Below, one piece after another: positions 12,265-23,597 of a stretch of 64,000 bases of DNA. Numbering within the stretch: position 1 is the stretch's first letter; each line of letters begins with the position of its first letter. The notes beneath the pieces were generated by a model. The model made no database searches, had not been told where the DNA came from, and saw nothing but the letters and a program-made list of their open reading frames with translations. The stretch is from Pipra filicauda (lineage: Eukaryota > Chordata > Aves > Passeriformes > Pipridae), in contig NW_024104365.1 of NCBI RefSeq assembly GCF_003945595.2, positions 5,489,049 through 5,553,048 of the forward strand, given 5' to 3'. The position numbers were made by a program, and so were the translations under genes.

Positions 12265-14689
12265 AGGACCCGCTCCTGGCCACGGGCAGGTGCCTCTGCT
12301 GCAGGCTACCTACGTTCCTCGGATCCGCGCACAGCGGGAGCGCGCACCACGGCGCCTGTCCAGCGAATTCAGGCTCTGGGTTGTAGGGGGAGAGTGGATG
12401 GCGGGCGGTCCTTCTTTCTTTCTCCCTCCACCCACGAGCAACTCGTGTCATCCGCGGATCAGACGTGCTGACTCCCCCGGCAGCAGCCTGCGCTGCTTTC
12501 TCCACCTGCACCTCTCCCGCTCTGCAAAGCCCAGGGTTGCCCCACCACTCCCAGCCCCCGCCCTAAAAATAGCCCCCCCGCAGCATGTGCCAGCTCCCGC
12601 GACTCTGCGTGAGCACTCCTCGGGGACGAAGCTGCCCCGGGGATTTGCGGATGGGGAGGGGATGACAACGACACAGGTTTCCTTCCCCCAGAAAACGCCT
12701 TTGTATTGTTTGGGCTCTGTCCCTGTCTTCTGCTTGGCAAGAAGAAAGGTGCCGCGCTGGGAGCGCTCTCGGCAGCCGCGCAACCTCCGCGACCGCGCAG
12801 CCTCGCTCACCGCCTCCCCGGTGCCATCTCGGGGAACTCCCATTTATCCCAACCCCGGCGACAAACCCGCCGCTCTCGGCTTCTCGGGTGGCCGTTTTCG
12901 GACAGAAGAGATTGGATATGTTCGATGTACTCTAACATTAAAAATGCGTAGCAATTAAAATCACACCTCGTGCCGGCTGCTCTGAGCAAGTAAAGAACGT
13001 CTGTCCCCTCCGACTCCCATATAGTATTTAGGAGTTTTTTTCCATACTATGTGTGTGACTTTGGGAACCTCCTGAAATCCCCAGCACTTGCACGAATCCC
13101 GAGCAGTGTTTTCGCGAGGGTTTTTTCCGCCCCCCTTGCCTCCCCGCCTGTTTTATCATCCGTATGCGAACGGCGTCGCAGCCGCCCCGGCGGTCCTGCA
13201 CGATGGCCTCTGCCCTACCAAAGCCACCAGCCCCCCCCCCCCCGCTTCGGCCCTTGCTGTTGGGGGCCTCCGAGCCTCGCTCCCCCATGGCCCAAGCCGG
13301 GGCCTACGGAGACCCACAGTCCCCGACGAGATGCCCGACGGCACGATGAGGGGCGGCTCCATCGCGAGTGACATCGACACCCTCCCCTGCACTTGCCTTG
13401 CCTCGGACTCGGGCTCTCGCCACGACGAGGGTGGAAATTAAGGATCATCCCCACCCCCTCAGCCGGGAGGCGCCGGCCCAGGCAAGTACTGGTTGTTCGT
13501 CTTGTTCTCCTCGCCGGGTTTCCGTGAGGAAGATCCGGGGCGGCAGCGGGGCAAGAGGGCCCCTCTGCAGGTGAACTGCCGAAATGTGGGCAGCGCCTGA
13601 GGACCAAGAGTCGGGGTGTCTCCAGGGCCGAGCACAGTACTCTTTCCGTACAGGGATACATATAGCATGACCCGCTCTCCTTCGTTTTGTTTCACTCGTG
13701 GGTCCTTGCACCAGTGCTCACCCGTGACCGGCTAAGGGTGGGGTGCATAAGCCCGTGAGCTTGCGGGTGTGCTGCCGCCTCTAACGGGACTTCAGCTCCC
13801 CCCGCCCCCCCCGACCTCCCGCCTAGCACCGGGAAGGAAGTGAGAGGGCGGCAGACAGACAGCCAAAAACAGTCCCCATTCTCCAGAGCCCAGCCCGCCA
13901 GGAGGGCGCCTTTCTGGGAGTCAGCACAGCCCGAGGAGGGAGGGGCCTACAAAGCCCCTCTCCCCTTGGGTTCGCTTGGCATCCCTGTCCTTCACCGCGC
14001 CGGCGGGCCCCGCAGCAGGCCCGGCCGGGATGCACAGCGATTCGGCTACGGCAGCCTCTGCGGTGGGAGAAAAGGGCAGGGGCTGTCGCCTGGGGGCGGC
14101 CGTGGGGCGCCCCACGCGTGGAGCCGCCTCCCCGTGGGAGCCGCGATGGCAAGATGCTGGCTGCGGGAGAAGCGAGGAGGCCTGGCTGGTTACGTGGTTA
14201 TGCTTCTCTCCCCCCTATTCCTCACCCTCCCCAACAACGGTCACGTCCACTCCACGTCCGAGGAGGCCTTCCCTGCCCCTACCCATCCCTTTCCTGCCCC
14301 GCAGTCCCCAAAACGAAAGCCGCCTCGCTGTCCCCCCCAGCGCTGAGGCCCGCTGGTTCCCCCCTGACACACACGCCCACGCTCTGCCGGGCCGCGGGCA
14401 GCCGATTCGCAGCTGCAACCCTTATTTCATGCCCTTCAAGGCACCGCGCTGCTCCCTTTTGTCCTGGCTGCGGATGACCCATTTCCTCCCTTTCCCCCCT
14501 TCGGCCCCGGCCTCCGTCCCACCCTCCCGTCCCTCCTCCCGGCCGCACGCCCCGGGAGCCGCCGCCACACCGCGCCCGGCTGCGCGCAGTGGGGCCGACA
14601 GCCCGGGGCGGGGGGGAGCATGGAGATGGGGAACCGGTGCCTCGTCCGTGCCATGTTTGTTTTCCTTTCCCCCCTGAACGCTAGATTAA

Positions 14690-14970
14690 GACGTGAAGAT
14701 TACACTTTTATTGTGGCGGCCGAATAATACCACGAGTCAACACACACAGCAAACAAAAGTGCTTGTAGTACATGGCCAACCCCGCTGGGAACCGGGCTGT
14801 GGGCTGCTGCAAAAATCAAGCTCTTCAGTGCTAATTACAAATAAATGATGATGTGCTCACTAAGTAATTGATTTAATGAAGTTCCTATGAAACTATTAAA
14901 ACCGGGTAGAGGTCAGGCTGGAGACGCCCCAGAGCGCCCATTGTGGGATGTTTAACTCCGCCAATCTCCT
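14690..14970. promoter_or_regulatory. AT-rich island resembling a conserved enhancer
   Basis: An abruptly AT-rich block lies inside the CpG-rich domain. It has homeodomain-type cores TAATTA (14,832-14,837) and TAATTG (14,865-14,870), further TTTAATG and AATAAATGATGATG words, and no coding frame. Such islands next to developmental transcription-factor genes are frequently ancient enhancers. Conservation was not tested here, so this rests on composition and motif content only. Confidence 0.35.
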
Positions 14971-16929
14971 CGGAAAGACATCGGGGCTAATAGGTGAAGT
15001 CACAGCTGGGTCGGGCTGACTTTTGCAGCACCGGCACTGGCCTCCCCGGACTCGCACCGCAAGTTTGGGGAGGCGAGTCCCCCAAGCACACCACCGGCCC
15101 ACTGCTCCCACCCTCAAACCCCCCCCCCCTCCCGCATCCCTTCCCCGGGGGGCGGCTGCTCGCCCCCTCTCCTCTCAGTCCGGAGGCCTCCGGCGCGGCT
15201 CCCCCCCGGCGCCCATCCCCGTCCCGTCGGGGCTGCGCTGGGTACTCACTCGCTCGTCCCGGCCGCCTCGCTTGTACCTCAACCAGGCGCCTCCGCGGCT
15301 CTCCCCAGCCCAATTAAAGAGGGGGGAAGTGGAGCTCTGAACTTGTGTCTACCACTACAGGACGGCTGTAATTCCACCCCCCCCGGCCCCGAACCTCCAC
15401 CCCCCCCCTCGCATATTCAGACACACACACACTTCTTGAAGAAACTTAGGCTAGGATGCCAGGTAGGGTGCTTGGGAGATTTTGGCAAGGTGCCTGGAGG
15501 GGGATGTGTGCCCATTTGTCCTTCAAGGGTTTTCTTGTTTGAAAGGCCATTTGGAACGCTTTAGACGGGCTTGCCGAGTGAAAGGAAGAGGAGGAGGAGA
15601 GGGGGAACATAGAGATTAAAAAAAAAAAAAAAAGTAGAAGAAGACGAACAAATCCGGCTATTGGGTTTCCTAGCTCCACGTTTAACTTTCCCCTCCTCGC
15701 CCCTCGGGCAGGGCAGAGCCGAAGTGACCCATTTCCCCCCCCCGCCGCCTCCAATTAAGGGGGCCCCTAACCCGACCTCAGCTCTGAGTGCACTATGGGG
15801 GCAGCGGGTCCCCGCTGACCCCAGAGGGAACGGGGGCACACGCCCCTCCACACCTCCGAAGGATTCCTCTGCGCCTCCTTGCTTTTAACGCCCGGTACGT
15901 TTGGCAGGTTGCAAAGGAGTCGGGGAGAAAAGCGGAGCCGCCCCCCAATTTGCGCCCCCGCTGTTGGTATTTGCGGAGCGCGGAGGCGATACCCCCCACG
16001 GGCAGAGCCCCTCTCTACCTCCGGTGTTTCCGGGGAGGGAGGGGCGAGCCGCTCCACCGCGGTTCGAGCTGCGCCCGCGACGGCCCGGGCGCAGGGATTG
16101 GGCCCAGGAACAGCTTCTCCTCGAAATGCGGGGTGGCTCAGTCCTCCCGGCAGAGAGGGGAGCGGCGAGTCTCTAAGTGCGAGAAGATAAATGCAGGGTG
16201 AGGCGCCCCGACGGATGTCCCCAAGCCTGTGTCCCCCCCCACTCCCATGGCTGCCGGGGGCTCTGCCATCTCCCACCCCGCTGCCCAGCGCACACTCGGG
16301 GCTGTCCCACACAGGGGGATGAACGCGTTTAGGGGGCCTGCCAAGGGAAGCGGCAGCATCTGCCTGCATGCGACCGGGGTACAGCCAGGAAGGTGCACAG
16401 GCACTTGCCACGGCTCCCCACGCAGGCATGCATGGGCTCGCACACGGGGCTGCCGCGGGACTCGAGGCGGTTCCTCCTGTTCGCTTGCAGGATTTTGAAG
16501 AGGGCTGTTTGACGCGTGGTTTTACTTTCTTTTCTCTCTTTTTTTTTTTTCTTTTTCTTTTTTTTCGTGGAAAACGACTAATTTGAAACAAATTAAGCTC
16601 GCCAGCGTCTTGTTTGCCAAACAGGCTGTTGGCAATGTGCAAACAGGCTTTCACCCCGGCGCCGTGCCCCCGCTCTGCTCCCTGCTGCCCTGCTCCAGCC
16701 CTGGCCGCACATCCTCCTCCTCCTGCCCCTGCCCCGCCGCGCCTCCCCACCCCAGCCCGACAATACTGCTTGATTACTATCTCCCCTTTGCCCTTAATGC
16801 ACGATCCGGGTTTCTCTTCAGCCTCGAAATAAGAAGTGACACATGCACCACTAAACCAACGTGTGGGGAAAGCCCGCAGTTGAGAGGGGCTATTGACGGG
16901 AACGCTGCAAAGAGACAAAGCTGGGGGCT

Positions 16930-17600
16930 AGTGGAATCAGATGCAGCCCTTAATTAACACCATCTTAAATAGTCCAACAGGCACTGAAGACAAAGTTGAA
17001 GAAAGACTTTAAGGCTGAGTGCCCCTCGACAAGTTCTTTTTTTTTCCTCGTGTCATTCAATATTTAATGCACTGTGCTTGTAATGCTACTACTGGTGCTC
17101 CTTTCTCAGCAAGTACATTATTTTTTCACGGTGCCCATGGCCAGGGAAAACCCTTTAGGCAAAGAAAATCAAAATGTTTGTTGTTTTGGATGACTTATAA
17201 CTCTTGTTTAACACAAGCACTTTCAAGAAAGTATAACAGGCGCAGCCTCTAAAGCAAACAACGAAATCCTTGTGACAGAGTCGGACACAAAAAGCACATT
17301 GTGTTATGGACTATCCCTTTTCTCTCCTGCTAGATGGGTGCCTGTCTGAGGCTGAACACCACGATGCCATTTTACTTTTGAACTATTGTTTTTGAGTTAT
17401 CCCATGTGGTCAAAAGGAGAAGAAGGGAGGTTGTTTCCAAGCTCATAAGACAAACGAGTTGCCTTTCATTGAACTACGCCAGAGCTCCTTTAAAACGAGG
17501 TTTAAATGTCACCTCCATGTTTTTAATGGACACAGGGCTTCAGGGGCGACCCTTCAAAGCGCCTTCGTAATAAACGACCCTTATTAAATATGTCTCTGCC
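16930..17600. promoter_or_regulatory. AT-rich non-coding block, enhancer-like
   Basis: Between CpG-dense segments this stretch is AT-rich and non-coding, with TTAATTAA near 16,950 and several well-spaced non-repetitive words. It is not recognisable as a known repeat. Calling it a regulatory element is inference from position in the ZIC5 3' flank. Confidence 0.3.
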
Positions 17601-17999
17601 TGGGAAAATCACTTGGTAGACTAGAAAAAAGGGGGAGCGGGGGTGGGGGAAGGAGAGACACGGTGCTGCCGGAGGAGCTCGCTGCCCCCCTGCTCCCGCC
17701 GGGGCCGGGACCGAGCGGAGGACTGTCCCGCTCCGGGTTCTCTGCCGCCGGGCGGGGCGGGCCGGGCCGGGGGGGGGGGGGGCCGGGGGCTGGAGGGGTG
17801 GGGAGTGTTGTTACACGGATACATTGGCCTCTCCCCCTCCTCCCAAACCCTCTTTTTTCCTCCGGCCCCCGCACCCCACAAAATAAGAGGCTGAGTGAAA
17901 GGTTGGGGTGTTTTCCTCCTGACTTTATTTTGTCCTTAGGAGAGCGGCGTCTGCGAGTCTGAGCTGCGAAGTTACTGATTTGCAGGCTGCATGTTAAGG

Positions 18000-18260
18000 C
18001 AGCCCATGTAAGTAATTTCTGCGGGCATCCCGGCAAAGGAGAACAAATCGTTGACAAAGGCGAGCCCTTTCAATTCAGCAGCGTCGTTAGGGAAACCAAA
18101 AAGTATTCTTCCTATAATAAGTTCCACTTCAAAGGATTTCTCATTCAACGGTGACTGCTTCGCACTTTTATTAAGTCCGGGCTTTTTCACTTGGCGGAAT
18201 CATCTGTTTGGTTATTTTTCATCGTGTTTATTTTTCACCATTCACACAGTACTTGTATTA
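18000..18260. promoter_or_regulatory. Non-repetitive AT-rich block, enhancer-like
   Basis: Moderately AT-rich, non-coding and non-repetitive sequence between GC-rich segments. The texture (no simple repeats, no open frame, few CpG) is like that of conserved non-coding elements at developmental loci. Confidence 0.3.
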
Positions 18261-18429
18261 AATAAACAAAGAACAATCGCTCTGCAAATAAAAGTACTTA
18301 GGTGTGAGGGGGAAAAAAAGAGAGAGAGAAGACAAGAAGAGCTGGAGATGGAGCTTCTTCGCCGCTTATTTGTTTGTTTATCTGCTGAAGTTGGGAGGGG
18401 GTCCTAAAAAAAGGGGGGAGGGGGCGTTG

Positions 18430-18680
18430 GGAGAGAGGCCAAAAAATATGAGACGTTCTGATGAAGTGAAAATTGACTGCGCTAACACGGCATGAAACTA
18501 AAGGTCAATGCAACTGTATCTTAATAGAGTGTCTCGAATCGAGGTGGACTATTTTAAATGCAGCTTGCTTTTGCTGCGCTCATTGCCATAGCAATCCTAA
18601 CGCTCCATGTTGATGTACCATAAAAGCAGTAGTTTGAATTTCAAAGAACCTGCCTTTGAACTTCTCCCTGCCTGATTAGG
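18430..18680. promoter_or_regulatory. Element-like block with RFX X-box-like palindrome
   Basis: This block contains ATTGCCATAGCAAT at 18,582-18,595. It is an inverted repeat (arms ATTGC and GCAAT) that resembles the X-box GTTGCCATGGCAAC bound by RFX factors. The 33 bases from 18,582 to 18,614 recur with five differences 846 bp to the right. The block is otherwise unique-looking and non-coding. Confidence 0.4.
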
Positions 18681-19309
18681 CACTTGCGTGGTGTGTGTGT
18701 GAATGCGGGAGCGTGGTTGTGCGTGCTGGCGGTACGCGGGATGCGGGGGGGGAGCTGGGACAGCGCCCCGCCGGCGTTTGGGTGTCCGAGCCAGGGGGGA
18801 GCGTCTGTGTCCCTGTGTGAGTTCAGTGTGTGTGCCAGCACACTCCCTGCCTGATCCCTCCTGGTCCGCTCTACCTGGAAATATTTTTCCGATGGGGGAG
18901 GGGAAGGGGAAAAGTGCGTGACAGTCCATCCTTCCCAGCACTTTCACAACTCCCTGGCGACACCCCTAGAAGCACGAAACACGCGGAGAAAAACGCTAAA
19001 AATCCTTGGTTCTCCCACCACCCACCTCTTGTAAGGCAAAGAAAAAGCCTCTCCCGGCCCCGCTGCGTCCCGCACCCTGCCCGTGGCGGGTGCGTTCAGG
19101 GGCGCTGCCCCGTGGCTCTCCGCCGAGAACTCCCCCGCTTATCCATATCCACAGCCCCCCTCCCCGCAATGCCATTTCCCACACTCCCGAAATTTCTTAG
19201 CCCCTTCAAACTTCGCGACCGCCGCTCTCGCCTTTAAAGGGCCGAGCGCCAGCAATAGTGTGTGGCGAGATGTCTCCCAGCCGCGACTACAAAGGTAGAT
19301 GATTTAAAC

Positions 19310-19500
19310 AGTGTTTGCTAGGACCACGTTTCGCCTAGGAAAAGATGAAGTCTTTGATGATGGCCAACTCGGTGTCAATAAGTGGCTTTCTTTGAGCCAT
19401 ATTCAGATGGGAACGTCTTGCTTGCCAATTGCCATAGAAATCCTAACACACCATGAAGATTGTCCAAGCGCCAAGCCTTCCGTTCTGGGCTAAATTACTT
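19310..19500. promoter_or_regulatory. Element-like block with second X-box-like copy
   Basis: Unique, non-coding sequence with ATTGCCATAGAAAT at 19,428-19,441. It is the related copy of the 18,582 motif; its right arm is degenerate (GAAAT instead of GCAAT), so it would be an X-box half site. The similarity continues through 19,460. Confidence 0.38.
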
Positions 19501-20869
19501 TGAAGTGGGGCAGGACGTGCACTGGTCAATGTTAACTCTATAGGGCGGGCAAGGAACACTAGGAAAGGGAGATTGGAGGGGGGGAAGCAGAAAATAAGAA
19601 GGGGAAACTTGTTTTAGACACTCTATACAAGGTTCTGCTCATTGTCAGATATCTTTTATCTTTTATATTTCCCATGAATGATTCATGTCTCGGTGGCTTT
19701 GTGTCGCCTTCCTTTTCACAAGAAACTTCATTAGGGAGCTATAAGTTTTCCCATTGATTGGAGCCCTCATTTATGAGTGTTTTTCTGCTTCGTATGTTGG
19801 TTATTGTCATTCTGCTTGAAACAACTCTTTGCAACCTGTTTCACCTTTACCACATTTAACAAAACTGACTTAAAAAACACTCTAACCTTTTGGTGAAACT
19901 GTTCTTGACATTTTGACCAGTCATTTTCGAGCACTGGTAAATTACAGGACGGGGAGTGCAATCACCCTGGGCTAGTTTTATTTAATTGATTTTATTTTAA
20001 AAAATTAAAAAATAATCCTGAAGGATGCTGACACACAATTCTGTCCAGATTTTTTCACGCGTTTCTTTCAGTTTTCCTCTCTAGAAACGAGAAACCTGTG
20101 TCCTTGCTCCTCAGCTCCAGAAAACTACTTTTTTTTTTTTTTTCTCCTTCATTCCAGTGATCTCCTGGCGTTATTTCTTGCCTGACCTGACTGTTTCAGA
20201 ATCATGTTCTGACATACCGTTTTGCTTCTGTGTCTACTACTGAAGAGTAGTGCTATTTAACTCACAAGTATCTGAGAGAGGAGACTGCCAGGAACATCTC
20301 TTTTCTTTTTTTTTTTAAATTCCCAACAGAAATACTAACATTTTAATTGATTTGATTTGATACTCTGATTAGCTGTCCTTGAGAGAAATGAAGAATGTCG
20401 TGTGTATGAATGTCAGACTTTGTCTGTGTCTTATCTGTCTGTCTATCCCTCTCTTTCCCCTGTGCCCGGGAAGCCAGCAGCAGATCACCAACTGCTCCAT
20501 CATGAGAAAGCACCCCCCAATCCCGTGCCCCCATGCCCCCACCCTTAGCCCGGTTCAGGGGCAAACCCCCCCAGGAGCAAGGCCTGCAGCCGCGGGGGGG
20601 GACGCGAGGGTGGCTCGGCCCAGAGCATCCCTCCTCTGCCTGGCTGCAAACCCAAACGTAAATCCAAAGGAGAACCGTATTTACTCACACGTTTCTCTGC
20701 GGAAAGCCGGGGCATCTCAGCCACCCCCAAAATCTCCCGGTGCTGCTCCTGCTGCGCTATGAGGCTATGGCTATATCTGACTCTACCTACTGACCCTCGG
20801 GGGGAAAAGGGAATGTTTTGGTCTGTCTCTGCCCCTTGTCTGTCAGTAAGGCACATGCAATACATAGGA
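19501..20869. other. Non-coding flank between element cluster and ZIC5 3' end
   Basis: No gene recognised. The block from 19,620 to 19,760 is unique and AT-rich. Short T-runs occur near 20,130 and 20,305. A GC-rich patch at 20,520-20,780 has no recognisable protein in any frame. Confidence 0.45.
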
Positions 20870-23142
20870 ATAATATTTTTATTCATTTGCATGATAATTT
20901 TTTTTTTTGCTTTTTATGGGGTTTACAGAGATGAAAAATTTTAAATTAGCATTTTTTATTTAGGAGGTATCATGTGTCATAAAATTGTTGGGGAATTGTG
21001 TAACCCTATGTGTATCAAGTACATAAAAATAGTGATATATCCCCCCGAGCCACAGTTTATAAACCCTGCCATGTCGTAATGTATAGTGCAATCTGTTGTT
21101 AAAAAAATGCATAAATTAAAAAGTTCGTTTATAAATCAGCACCAATATATCTCTAATAAGATTACATTACATAAATTATTCTTTAAAAAGTTCATACCTT
21201 CCTTTATTATTTTCTATTTATTCAAATGGGCTTTGAAAAACGAATAAAAAGCAAATCGAATGAACTTTAAAAAATTATTTTCTATTCAAGTTTTCTGTTT
21301 GTTTTTAAAGTAACATCTGCTTCTTTAGATCCAACACAACAATATGAAGACAACGTTTAAAGGCTTCCAGAGTGACAGCACCATGCACTGTACTAATAAT
21401 ATAATATCTCTATGAACTATACATATATATATCAGCACCAACACACCGCACGGAGCACATGCAGGAAGAGTCTGTTTCACATTACATCAGTCATTCAAGT
21501 AAGCTGAAAAATATAATTTTTTTTGTTTTTTTTACAAACCACAGCATCATAAACAACAATCTATCACCAAAATTAATAAGAAAATTCTTTGGTGTGCTCT
21601 GTACTGTTCCAGGGGAGGAAAAAAAAAAAGAAAGAAAAAGGGTGATGTCAGAAAATAAATTAATTCGACTGTACAAAATAATCGCGTTCACATACACGTT
21701 ATTAACAATGACAAGACGACATCTACCATTCACGGCACACAAAACACATTTCCACGAGCCCTGGGGGAGGGGAGGGAGGCTGCCGCTTCTCCTCTCAGGG
21801 TCTCTGAGGAGGAATTAGTGCTCTTTACTTCATTTGCGCCCTGCTCCTGGCTCCTGACGGATGGGCGACAGGCCGGGGTGTCCCCGCGCCCCGCAGCCCC
21901 TCGGCCGCTGGGCTGGGCAGTTGGGGGGTGGGGGGCGGTTGGCACCCCGACGGCAGCCTGCTTCCCCACCCCTCGCTTCTTTCCCAGCAGCTCCTGTCCC
22001 CTCCTCCCAGGTGACTCTGCCGAGCCATTTCAGGGGGATGGCGAAAAGCGCGCAGGCATCGGCTCGGTTGGAGAGAGGAAATAATATATATAAAAATAAT
22101 AATAAAAAGACAGTCCCTCTGTCCCTGCCCCCTACTCCCAGGACTCGGTGGGCCTGGGGGGCTGCTCCCCTTCCCAATCCCTGAAGGGGCTGGAGGGAGG
22201 ATGAGACAAAGTCTTCCTCTGCGAGACAAACTTTAAAAAAACAATAATAACCAGAGTAATAATAATACCAAGCCCGAGAAAAGGGAAATTCGCTGTCAGT
22301 TTTCGTGTTTAAAAAAAAATATATCCAAAATGTATCACAGTATCACAGTTGTCAAATAGCAGCGGGTTTCTCTTATTCTCTGGCTGCATTTTAGGAGCCA
22401 TACACGTACAAACTATGGAGGAGTGATAAACGAGTCCTGCATCTTTTGTCTTTCCTTCCCTAAATCGTTTGCACATGGTTAGGGCTAAGGGAGAAAGAAA
22501 GAAGGCTGGAGAGAAAATGCCGGGTGCAGGTGGGACCCACTGACTCGGGAGAGAAACCATCAATTACAAAGGAGCTGAACTTCAAGAGGGGTAGGAAAAT
22601 GCATTTATTTAATTTTATTTTAAGGGATGCATAACCTATCCTCGATTGGCTGGATTTTAGCAGGTGCTGCTTTACAGTCAGGAGGCTGCTGCTGATCTGG
22701 GGCTTTACCGAGGCCAAAGAGGAGGCGCTGAGTGGCAGCTAAGGTATTTAAGAGCCACTCCAGAGAGAGGCTGGGCTCTGCCAGCTCGCAGCCTTCACCA
22801 GCAAACTCTCTTGATAAGAGCAGTGGGCACGGGCAGGATGGGAGAAGGATATCTCCCTTGGCACTGTCCCCCTGCACACCGTGCAGCGCGGGTGGCTGAG
22901 AGGGCCCAGCCTGGCATTACAATGCTTTTTCTTACCAAAAGGGAAAAAAAAAAAGGTCCAAGTCTCTTTAATTAAATTAGTTAGCGTATAAACACCATAG
23001 GGTTTCGTACATGGAATAAATAGCGTGAGTCAAACCTGATGACACTTCCAGAGCAACCCCCATGCCAGGTGGCTGTTGCAGCCCAGGCCACTGTGGTGGG
23101 GCTGGGGCCACCGGCGGCAGCTCGGCACGGCTCAGCACGGCC
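20870..23142 (-). other. ZIC5: Candidate ZIC5 3' UTR
   Basis: Sequence immediately downstream of the ZIC5 stop, read on the minus strand. Polyadenylation hexamers AATAAA (seen as TTTATT on the plus strand) occur at 22,604-22,609 and 22,614-22,619, about 530 nt after the stop. Further copies are at 21,203-21,208, 21,217-21,222, 20,955-20,960 and 20,878-20,883, about 1.9-2.3 kb after the stop. The AT-rich, non-repetitive block 20,940-21,480 has 3'-UTR texture. The true cleavage site cannot be decided from sequence, and the GC-rich part 21,750-22,250 might instead be ordinary flank. Confidence 0.4.
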
Positions 23143-23597
23143 CTAGGGAGCAGTTCTGCCCCCCGAGGTCCTATGGGGCTCGTCCTCCTCGGAAGCCGGG
23201 GAGGTGTCGCGGCTGGAAGGGGTGCGGGGCCGGCGGGGAGCCCCCCCGGCCTGGCAGACGTACCACTCGCTGAGGTTGGTGACCGGCGGGGACAGGGCGG
23301 CGGCGCGGCCGCGGGGCGCCTCGGCGACCGGGTCGGCCTCGGGAGGCAGCGGACCGTCGGGGGGCCCCGCCGCCGCATAGCCCTGTGAGCCTGGCGGCGG
23401 GGAGGGCGGCGGGGACTTGCAGTGGATCTTCATGTGCTTCCGCAGGGAGCTGGGGTGGGTGTAGGACTTGTCGCAGCCGCGAATCTTGCAGTAGTAGGGC
23501 TTGTCCGAGGTATGGACGTGGGAGTGCTTCTTGCGGTCGCTGCTGTTGGCGAACTTCCTCTCGCAGCCGTCAAACTCGCACTTGAAAGGCTTCTCCC
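23143..23597 (-). CDS. ZIC5: ZIC5 coding exon 2 (ZF4, ZF5, C-tail)
   Basis: The acceptor CCCGGCAG/GG completes Gly429, and the exon continues GEKPFKC into ZF4 and ZF5, which have the GLI/ZIC helix words NSSDRKKH and HPSSLRKH. The C-tail keeps the family motif [11 protein letters not shown] and a Ser/Glu/Asp-rich end, stopping with TAG at 23,143-23,145. The last dozen residues (ending GGRTAP) differ from the mammalian end as I remember it. Very GC-rich, like exon 1. Confidence 0.95.

Larger units (their letters stand above)
11850..16850. promoter_or_regulatory. CpG-island complex without recognised coding gene
   Basis: From about 11.85 kb the sequence becomes very GC- and CpG-rich (for example 12,050-12,900, 13,100-14,650 and 15,000-16,800), broken by AT-rich islands such as 14,690-14,960. 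Long frames exist on both strands (222 codons plus at 12,290; 383 codons minus at 15,767) but have the low-complexity Pro/Arg/Gly/Ala content expected of GC-rich DNA and no domain I recognise. Extended unmethylated CpG domains around ZIC, HOX and PAX genes are a known hallmark of Polycomb-regulated developmental loci. An unannotated non-coding transcript start is possible. Islands were judged by eye, not computed. Confidence 0.6.

Noticed and set aside
12290..12958. 222-codon plus-strand open frame
   Set aside because: Pro/Arg/Ser-rich with no recognisable family. Overlapping frames of similar length exist on both strands.
15767..16918. 383-codon minus-strand open frame
   Set aside because: GC-rich DNA lowers stop frequency. 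The translation is low complexity with no domain, no conserved motif and poly-Lys from a simple T-rich tract. Kept only as part of the CpG-rich domain.
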